Positions 40,946 through 46,375 of a stretch of DNA of 46,375 nucleotides are shown piece after piece. Below the pieces are notes generated by a model. That model was given only the letters and a program-made list of their open reading frames with translations, was not told where the DNA came from and searched no databases. The stretch lies in contig DYJV01000004.1 in assembly GCA_020722945.1 (NCBI GenBank), positions 2,802-49,176 of the forward strand, given 5' to 3'. Each line of letters begins with the position of its first letter. Position 1 is the first letter of the stretch. Position numbers and translations under genes: made by a program. Origin of the DNA: Candidatus Methylomirabilis sp. (GTDB taxonomy: Bacteria > DYJV01).

Positions 40946-40976
40946 AATTAATTCCTGACTAATTATAAATTACTAC

Positions 40977-41014
40977 AAAAAAGGCGATAGTGAAGCTCCC
41001 GCCCCACCATCGCC
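40977..41014 (-). terminator. Rho-independent terminator after the FlgM-like gene
   Basis: On the minus strand GGCGATGGTG pairs with CACTATCGCC across a 12-base loop, with a single mismatch, and is directly followed by six T residues. It ends transcription from the 41397 gene before the iron-ADH homologue. Confidence 0.85.
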
Positions 41015-41070
41015 TCTTAATCTATTTTAACATAATACTTGTTATCCCTTTTTTCAATATTGTTTATTCA

Positions 41071-41397
41071 CTACTTCTCTTCATCACCTAAGCTTTCTAA
41101 TATCTTATCTCCCATTCCAAGAAATTTTTCTGCAATTCTTTCGGCTACAATTTCTAATGCTTTATTGCTTACTAAATTACCTGCTGCCACTTTTGCTTTA
41201 GCAGCATTAACTTTATCGCTTCTCACTTCTCCAACCTTGTTTACTATTCCTTTATATTTTTCAAATTCAACTCGCCTTTTCGCTTCATCAGAAATTACTG
41301 CCTCATCTTTGCGTTTGACTCCCTTGTTCTGATTTATTCTTTTAGTCTTTTGAGTACCAATAATATTTTTAATTCCTGTAATTCCTTTAATATTCAT
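41071..41397 (-). CDS. FlgM-like (anti-sigma-28-type) protein
   Basis: A 108-residue protein starting MNIKGITGIKNI and with the FlgM layout: a disordered Lys-rich first part containing DEAVISDEAKRRVEFEKYKG, then VNKVGEVRSDKVNAAKAKVA and AERIAEKFL helices near the end. FlgM-type proteins hold sigma-28 (FliA) until flagellar export. No flagellar gene or fliA is in the window, so it is either an orphan or a relative with another partner. ATG 41397 is preferred; AAAGGTGG ends nine bases upstream, three bases from the alternative ATG at 41403. It has its own terminator. Confidence 0.6.
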   Translation of the reverse strand: MNIKGITGIKNIIGTQKTKRINQNKGVKRKDEAVISDEAKRRVEFEKYKGIVNKVGEVRSDKVNAAKAKVAAGNLVSNKALEIVAERIAEKFLGMGDKILESLGDEEK

Positions 41398-41447
41398 AAT
41401 CATTTACCACCTTTCAATTGACTTATCGTCATTTTAAAAATATTTCT

Positions 41448-42134
41448 TTAATAAATTTTCGGGTTGAATATGATAACATACTCACCTTTAATATTATCGT
41501 CTAAATTTTCTAAAACATTATCAATATTATTAATTATACTACTTTCAAAAACTTTTGTCAACTCTTTAAATATATATATTTTTATATTACCCATACGTTC
41601 CCTTAACAATAATAAAGTTTTCTTTAATCTGTGTGGTGATTCATAAAGTATAACATTCCATTCCAAATCTTTTATTTTATCTAATAAATTATTCCTTTTT
41701 TTATTACTCTTTGGCAAAAACCCAACAAAAAGCGAGGGATTAGATGATATCCCAGATATTGAAAGTGCAGTAACAAAAGCCGAAGGTCCTGGTATAGGTT
41801 CAACTCGAATACCATTTGTATTACAGGCGTCAACAAGAGTATTCCCAGGGTCAGAAATACAAGGGGTTCCGCTATCAGTTATCAAAGCAATGCTCTCCCC
41901 CTGCAGAAGTTGACCAATAACTTTATCCTTTTTTCTCCATTCATTGCCCGCAAAAAAACTTTCTACTCTTTTACTTATATCATAATGATTTAACAGTTTC
42001 AATGCCCGGCGAGTATCTTCTGCCAATATGAAATCAACGCTATTTAATACCTCTATCGCTCGAAATGTTATATCTTTTAGATTACCAATAGGTGTAGATA
42101 CAATATATAATTTCCCTGAATGCTCCTCTTTCAT
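41448..42134 (-). CDS. rsmI: 16S rRNA (cytidine1402-2'-O)-methyltransferase
   Basis: A 228-residue tetrapyrrole-methylase-fold enzyme that modifies C1402 in the ribosomal decoding centre. Signatures are KLYIVSTPIGNLKDITFRAI, LAEDTRRALKLL, ALITDSGTPCISDPG and PGPSAFVTALSISG. It is about 50 residues shorter than E. coli RsmI: the C-terminal helical domain is missing after KGEYVIIF. The fold core and SAM site are complete, so it may still be active. Its ATG overlaps the stop of the preceding unknown gene by one base (TAATG). Confidence 0.93.
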   Translation of the reverse strand: MKEEHSGKLYIVSTPIGNLKDITFRAIEVLNSVDFILAEDTRRALKLLNHYDISKRVESFFAGNEWRKKDKVIGQLLQGESIALITDSGTPCISDPGNTLVDACNTNGIRVEPIPGPSAFVTALSISGISSNPSLFVGFLPKSNKKRNNLLDKIKDLEWNVILYESPHRLKKTLLLLRERMGNIKIYIFKELTKVFESSIINNIDNVLENLDDNIKGEYVIIFNPKIY

Positions 42135-42586
42135 TAATATTCACTTCGTTTTCCCTGATATACATTATTTCTAATAATATCAGCGTTAACTACATCTATA
42201 TCTATCTCTGCAAATCTGGACAACTCATTTAAAACATTCTTGCTGTTATCCATTACAAAAAACTTAAAAAACGCTGCAGTTTTAACAATATCTTCTTCAT
42301 CAAGCACTATATTGTTTAATGGTATTGAATCACCTGTATTATATCTATAAAATCTACCTACAACTATCCCATTCTTATCTTTTATAGTGAGATATTTAGT
42401 TGTATCAAAATTTGGTTCCTTATCTCCATATATCTTTAATTCAGAATCCGCATGAATTTTGTCAAAAACTAATCTATACCCATATTTTTTTAAGATTCTA
42501 TTAATATCACTTGCTCTTATCTTCACATAATTCTCCATCTTTGCAATCAATCTATCATAGCTATTTATATAAATATCGGCAGACAA
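42134..42586 (-). CDS. Hypothetical protein between acyl-CoA ligase and rsmI
   Basis: A 150-residue protein I do not recognise. It is predicted soluble, with an alternation of charged helices and short strands (RASDINRILKKYGYRLVFDK, KYLTIKDKNGIVVGRFYRY) and no Cys. The ORF opens with TTG 42586; an ATG at residue 17 (42538) is also possible and neither has a strong ribosome-binding site. It is coupled to rsmI by a TAATG overlap and lies 11 bases after the acyl-CoA ligase, so all three should share a transcript. Confidence 0.6.
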   Translation of the reverse strand: MSADIYINSYDRLIAKMENYVKIRASDINRILKKYGYRLVFDKIHADSELKIYGDKEPNFDTTKYLTIKDKNGIVVGRFYRYNTGDSIPLNNIVLDEEDIVKTAAFFKFFVMDNSKNVLNELSRFAEIDIDVVNADIIRNNVYQGKRSEY

Positions 42587-42597
42587 CTATCAAAAAT

Positions 42598-44349
42598 TTA
42601 CTTTACCTTATATTTTTTTTCTAAATAGAGATATCGTTTAATCTTTCTAGTAGAAGTCTTTGCCAACTCTTCAGGATGAATTTTAAAATCAGCTACCCGT
42701 TTATATATAGGAAGCTTTGCACAAATATTTCGTACCTCATTATTAATAAGTTTTCTTATTTTTTCCTCATTATTAAATTTAACCCCCATCCTTCTGCCAT
42801 ACTCATCAATATACTGATAATCAGGAACAATAAGAGCAGTTACAGTCTCACCCCTATCTCTATCTGAAACCCTTTCTCCATAAACCATTGATTCAAGAAT
42901 AAAAGGAGATGCATTAAGTTTTGCCTCAATCTCTTCAGGGAAAACATTCTTTCCTCCGGATGTTACTATTAAATTCTTTTTTCTGCCAGTTATATGAATA
43001 AACCCTTTCTTGTCTATATAAGCATAATCACCAGTATATAACCACCCATCTTTTATAATCTCATTTGTTGCCTTTTTATTTTTATAATAACCTTTCATCA
43101 CAATGTCACCCTTCACAATTAATTCTCCTATACCATCCTTATCAGGCTCGTCTATTTTAACCTCAATTTCTGGCAGTGGTAAACCAACAGAATAATAATC
43201 AACATATTCAAGAGTGCTAACAGATACTACCGGTGAAGTTTCAGTCAAACCATATCCCTGTAAAATAGTCATCCCCAAATCATCAAATGCCTCAGCAACA
43301 TCAGCCCTCAAAGGTCCGCCTCCACTAATGAAAAATCGTATTGTTGAAAGGCCTGCCTTATCCCGCAAAGTTTTAAAAACCTTCTTCCCAATTTTTTTAC
43401 CAAATACTACTCTTGTAATCTTTACTACAAACCTCATTAATGAAAACACTAATCTTACAGCAACTGGTTTCTCTTTTATCGCTTTTTCTATTCCTTTATA
43501 TAACTTCTCAAAAAGTAATGGAACACCGAGCATAATTGTAACTTTAGTCTCTTTTATATTAGCAAGAATATTAGATGATTTTAAACTTTCAGCATATGTA
43601 ATGGCTGCCCCATTATATAAAGGGACCAAAAAACCTGCTGTACATTCAAAAGAATGATGTATCGGTAAAACTGAAAGAAATGTATCGCTCTCATCAAACA
43701 ATATCATACGAGATGCTAACTCCACATCAGAAATGATATTATTATGAGTTAACATAACCCCTTTCGCTACACCTGTAGTTCCAGATGTATATAAAATCTC
43801 AAGTATATTGTTAGGTTTAGCCCTGGGCATAAATATACTCTTCACTCTATTCCCTTTCTCAATAATATCTTTAAATAAAACAACCCTTTTATCACTCTCA
43901 ATCTCATCAAAACAGATGATTCTCTTTAAACTTTTAACCTCATTAAAGACTTCCTTAACATTGTCACATAATTTTTTGGATACAAAAATAAATTTAGCAC
44001 CTGAATGATTTAAAATATACTCAATTTCAGCTACCCCAAGTTGCGCATCTAAAGGAACAACTATTCCGCCGGCTTTTGCAATTGCAAGATAAGCCATCCC
44101 CCATTCTGGCCTATTTTCACTATATACTGCAACCCTCTCTTTAGGCAATAGCATCATTTTCCTTAAACCTTTGGCTAACCAACAAATATTATTCCATAAT
44201 TCGCCATAAGTAATTTTCTCATAAACCCCATTAACTTTTATCTGCATCACAACTTTATGAGTAAACTGCTTAGCACTATTTTCAACCATCTCTAAAACAG
44301 TTTTATACCCTTTTCTATCCCTTACAACATATTGTTCAGGAGTTAGCAT
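42598..44349 (-). CDS. Long-chain acyl-CoA ligase (AMP-forming)
   Basis: A 583-residue ANL-superfamily enzyme that activates long-chain fatty acids with ATP and CoA. The phosphate loop is LYTSGTTGVAKGVMLTH; A5 is GYGLTETSPVVS; the A7-A8 region is YTGDYAYIDKKGFIHITGRK then KNLIVTSGGKNVFPEEIE; and a C-terminal Lys in STRKIKRYL fits the catalytic Lys. The family place is closest to the FadD15/FAA-type ligases. GGAGG lies five bases before the ATG. It heads the transcript with the unknown gene and rsmI. Confidence 0.94.
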   Translation of the reverse strand: MLTPEQYVVRDRKGYKTVLEMVENSAKQFTHKVVMQIKVNGVYEKITYGELWNNICWLAKGLRKMMLLPKERVAVYSENRPEWGMAYLAIAKAGGIVVPLDAQLGVAEIEYILNHSGAKFIFVSKKLCDNVKEVFNEVKSLKRIICFDEIESDKRVVLFKDIIEKGNRVKSIFMPRAKPNNILEILYTSGTTGVAKGVMLTHNNIISDVELASRMILFDESDTFLSVLPIHHSFECTAGFLVPLYNGAAITYAESLKSSNILANIKETKVTIMLGVPLLFEKLYKGIEKAIKEKPVAVRLVFSLMRFVVKITRVVFGKKIGKKVFKTLRDKAGLSTIRFFISGGGPLRADVAEAFDDLGMTILQGYGLTETSPVVSVSTLEYVDYYSVGLPLPEIEVKIDEPDKDGIGELIVKGDIVMKGYYKNKKATNEIIKDGWLYTGDYAYIDKKGFIHITGRKKNLIVTSGGKNVFPEEIEAKLNASPFILESMVYGERVSDRDRGETVTALIVPDYQYIDEYGRRMGVKFNNEEKIRKLINNEVRNICAKLPIYKRVADFKIHPEELAKTSTRKIKRYLYLEKKYKVK

Positions 44350-44432
44350 AACTGCCTCCAGAATTATATTTTCCCCTCCAAAACATACTTTATTATACCT
44401 AATTTTAAACTGAATGTCAATTATCTTATATC

Positions 44433-44461
44433 TTGACTTTGTTTTATTAAATTATTATCTT
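44433..44461 (+). promoter_or_regulatory. sigma70-type promoter of the FecR/barrel gene
   Basis: TTGACT (44433-44438), 17 bases and TATCTT (44456-44461) lie about 36 bases before the ATG. The spacer to the divergent acyl-CoA ligase gene holds no other feature. Confidence 0.45.
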
Positions 44462-44497
44462 AAATTATATATATAGAATATTCATAGGAGGACCACT

Positions 44498-46375
44498 ATG
44501 AAAAAATATGTAATACTCTCTTTTCTATTACTGTTTTCTATAACATTATACAGCCAAAAAATAAAAATAACTGAAGTCTTTGGAACTGCCGAAGTTCTTG
44601 ACCTCTCATCCAATCAATATAACTGGTTAAAATGCACAAGCGGAATGATACTAAATCCGAAAAGTAAAATAAGAACTGGGAACAACTCATTCGTTAAAAT
44701 TTTATTAGAAGGAGATAAGTTAATAATAAAAGAACACTCAGTAGTCAGTTTACAAGATATCTCGATTGAAAGTCAGGGCAAAAGTATTATAAAACTGATA
44801 ACAGGGAAATTACGCGGAATATTCAAATTTATGCATCAAAGAAATGGAGAATTGCTTATTAATACACCCACAAGTATAGTCGGAATTAGAGGAACTGATT
44901 TTGTAGTTGATGCCTCTTTTAATGGTGTAAACAAAATTTATGTGTTTGACGGCAATGTAGAAGTTGCAAATATCAAAATGCCTGATTTAACTGTTACTGT
45001 GCCTGCCTATAAAATGACAGAAGTACTCCCTGATTTGCAGCCAAAAATCCCTTTTGATATACCTGAACCAATCTTAAATGAGTATGGAATTACTCCACAA
45101 AAAACTGCCCCCATTGCTACAGAACCAACTGTTACACCATCTGCTACAACAAGTCCACAACCAGTCACACAAGTAGAGGAAAACCCAAAAGTTGAAAAAC
45201 CAATAGAGACACCGGTAAATACAAAAGAAACTGTTAAGAATCCAGAACCAACACCCAAGCCAACACCGAAACCAAAACCACAGCCACAAAAACCAAAATC
45301 TCAGAAACCTGCCCCACAAAAAAAGAAAGAGCCATGGTGCCCTGACCCTAAACTTGAATTTCATATGGGATTTGATTTCCAATATTTGAATATTAACAAT
45401 AAAGGATATGGACTCATAGCACTTATGCCTGAATTTGCTATTTGTAAAATAGGAATAGGACTCTATATGCCAATTGTAATATTATCATATCAGCATTTCT
45501 TCTATTCAAAAAAATGGTATAACCACAATGAGTGGGATTTTAAATCTCCTTCTGATTCTCTACACGATTTTATCATAAAATTTATGTATATTTATTATGG
45601 TAAAAAAGGGGACCCATTTTACATCAGAATTGGAACTATACCCGATATAACCTTTGGGAATGGCTTTATTATGAATCAATATTCCAATATGCTGGGCTTC
45701 CCCACAATAAGACGAATTGGATTTGAACTGGGATATATATATAATAATCTTGTAGGCATAGAAACAATGTGTGCAGATTTAGGGAGACGAGAAATATACG
45801 GCGGAAGATTTTTAGTAAAACCTTTCGGACAAGTTCAAATGAAAATGCTCTCAAAATTTGAAATAGGAACTACTCTTGTCTCTGATGTCAATGTTGGTAC
45901 AAATAACTCAAAAGTTATAAATTGGGGGTTTGATGCCGGTATGCCAATACTTACCACTCCTTTGTTTAATATAAAATATTCTCTTGACTGGGCAACTTAT
46001 TCAGTATATGCCCCAACTCTCACAGGTATAGACGGATGGAAAGGTTCAGGCAACTTCGGATTTGCTACTGGATTTAGAGGAAATTTGTCAATATTTTTGT
46101 TAAGGGCAGAATATAGATACTTGAAAAACGGCTATATCTCTGAATATTTTGACCCATTATATGAGGTAGAGAGAGAAAAGAAATTTGATAAATTACAGGC
46201 TATGTATAATACCCCATCTCCTTCAATCGTTAATGGTTATCTTGTTGAACTTGGAACAACTATTTCAGGAGCAGGTAAACTTGGCTTTAGATTTCAGGAA
46301 TATTATGGTGATTCAATACAAAACAAAGCACGTGTATATCTTACTCTTCAAAAAGGAGTAATACCTTATGGATAT
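44498..46375 (+). CDS. FecR-domain protein with proline-rich linker and beta-barrel-like region (incomplete)
   Basis: The frame is open for 626 codons to the window edge, so the 3' end is missing. The first ~20 residues are a signal peptide (KKYVILSFLLLFSITLYS). A FecR domain follows (about 22-160), with GNNSFVKILLEGDKLIIKE, ITGKLRGIF and LINTPTSIVGIRGTDFVV as its landmark strands; the last is the diagnostic T-P-T-x-x-x-G-I-R-G-T-D-F motif. A Pro/Lys/Thr-rich linker (about 205-283) leads into about 340 residues of alternating beta strands with aromatic ends, as in an outer-membrane barrel. In known FecR proteins the domain senses or transmits signal through the envelope. AGGAGG lies six bases before the ATG. 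The fusion with a barrel suggests a periplasmic FecR domain anchored to the outer membrane. Confidence 0.8.
   Translation, partial: MKKYVILSFLLLFSITLYSQKIKITEVFGTAEVLDLSSNQYNWLKCTSGMILNPKSKIRTGNNSFVKILLEGDKLIIKEHSVVSLQDISIESQGKSIIKLITGKLRGIFKFMHQRNGELLINTPTSIVGIRGTDFVVDASFNGVNKIYVFDGNVEVANIKMPDLTVTVPAYKMTEVLPDLQPKIPFDIPEPILNEYGITPQKTAPIATEPTVTPSATTSPQPVTQVEENPKVEKPIETPVNTKETVKNPEPTPKPTPKPKPQPQKPKSQKPAPQKKKEPWCPDPKLEFHMGFDFQYLNINNKGYGLIALMPEFAICKIGIGLYMPIVILSYQHFFYSKKWYNHNEWDFKSPSDSLHDFIIKFMYIYYGKKGDPFYIRIGTIPDITFGNGFIMNQYSNMLGFPTIRRIGFELGYIYNNLVGIETMCADLGRREIYGGRFLVKPFGQVQMKMLSKFEIGTTLVSDVNVGTNNSKVINWGFDAGMPILTTPLFNIKYSLDWATYSVYAPTLTGIDGWKGSGNFGFATGFRGNLSIFLLRAEYRYLKNGYISEYFDPLYEVEREKKFDKLQAMYNTPSPSIVNGYLVELGTTISGAGKLGFRFQEYYGDSIQNKARVYLTLQKGVIPYGY

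Noticed and set aside
41464-43657. Plus-strand ORFs opposite rsmI and the acyl-CoA ligase (the longest 147 residues)
   Set aside because: They are shadows of conserved genes on the minus strand; their composition follows the reverse complement of AT-rich codons.
45007-45382. Antisense ORFs with Gly- or Trp/Phe-rich sequence at the end of the window
   Set aside because: They lie opposite the Pro-rich linker of the FecR protein and their composition is only a shadow of Pro codons.

Overview
The window is an AT-rich, densely coding stretch of bacterial chromosome. It comes from a bacterium that probably has an outer membrane: one gene encodes a FecR-like domain joined to a beta-barrel-like region, others are periplasmic or exported proteins, and there are polysaccharide-precursor genes. 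Housekeeping genes (metG, rpsU, nadC, nth, trmI, parA/parB, argF, rsmI) sit among poorly characterised families typical of uncultured candidate phyla (DUF1844, a 30-residue AURKAIP1/COX24-type ribosomal protein, PSP1, OmpL47-like repeats, DUF2723, CHAT). I cannot place it at phylum level. Two parS sites beside parAB suggest an origin-proximal position. No tRNA, rRNA, CRISPR array, prophage or complete insertion sequence was seen.

Layout. (1) 1-4928, plus strand: DUF1844 protein, tiny ribosomal protein, MoxR ATPase with DUF58 partner, PSP1 protein and metG. (2) 4944-9741: a dispersed repeat, a stand-alone P-loop ATPase, then a tight trio of small membrane protein, methyltransferase and membrane sulfatase-like protein, then a cysteine-rich small protein and a decayed DUF4143-type ATPase. 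(3) 9875-14712, minus: a hybrid histidine kinase with a periplasmic amino-acid-binding-type sensor, then the group rpsU, mannose-1-phosphate guanylyltransferase and an Ig-like/OmpL47 repeat protein. (4) 14830-21250: a glycerophosphodiesterase with an apparently leaderless promoter, a one-polypeptide restriction-modification enzyme, and the minus-strand run nadC-trmI-nth. (5) 21308-24750: a HEAT-repeat exported protein whose start codon lies in a long inverted repeat, two paralogous RsbW-like kinases and a STAS protein, that is, a partner-switching set split by a miniature inverted-repeat element. (6) 24800-33182: UDP-glucose dehydrogenase, a giant DUF2723/TPR membrane protein, a LamG/FN3 exported protein, rpiB, a second miniature element, parB, parA and parS. 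(7) 33337-38586, plus: argF, then a CHAT protease-like protein, a divergent sigma-like protein and a zinc-finger anti-sigma-like protein, followed by a NUDIX hydrolase, a NusG-II protein and a Gx-type membrane transporter. (8) 38587-44349, minus: a beta-propeller-like protein, an iron-ADH homologue lacking the metal ligands, a FlgM-like protein with a clear terminator, rsmI, an unknown protein and a long-chain acyl-CoA ligase. (9) 44498-end: an incomplete FecR/beta-barrel protein.

Surface and envelope work is a recurrent theme (ManC, Ugd, sulfatase trio, DUF2723, OmpL47, LamG/FN3, FecR-barrel), as is protein-level control of transcription (two RsbW-like proteins, STAS, FlgM-like, sigma/anti-sigma). 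The best candidate for an undescribed system is the CHAT protease-sigma-anti-sigma set at 34279-37152. Second are the paired miniature repeats that share the same palindromes inside different ends. Third is the iron-ADH homologue with all four metal ligands replaced.
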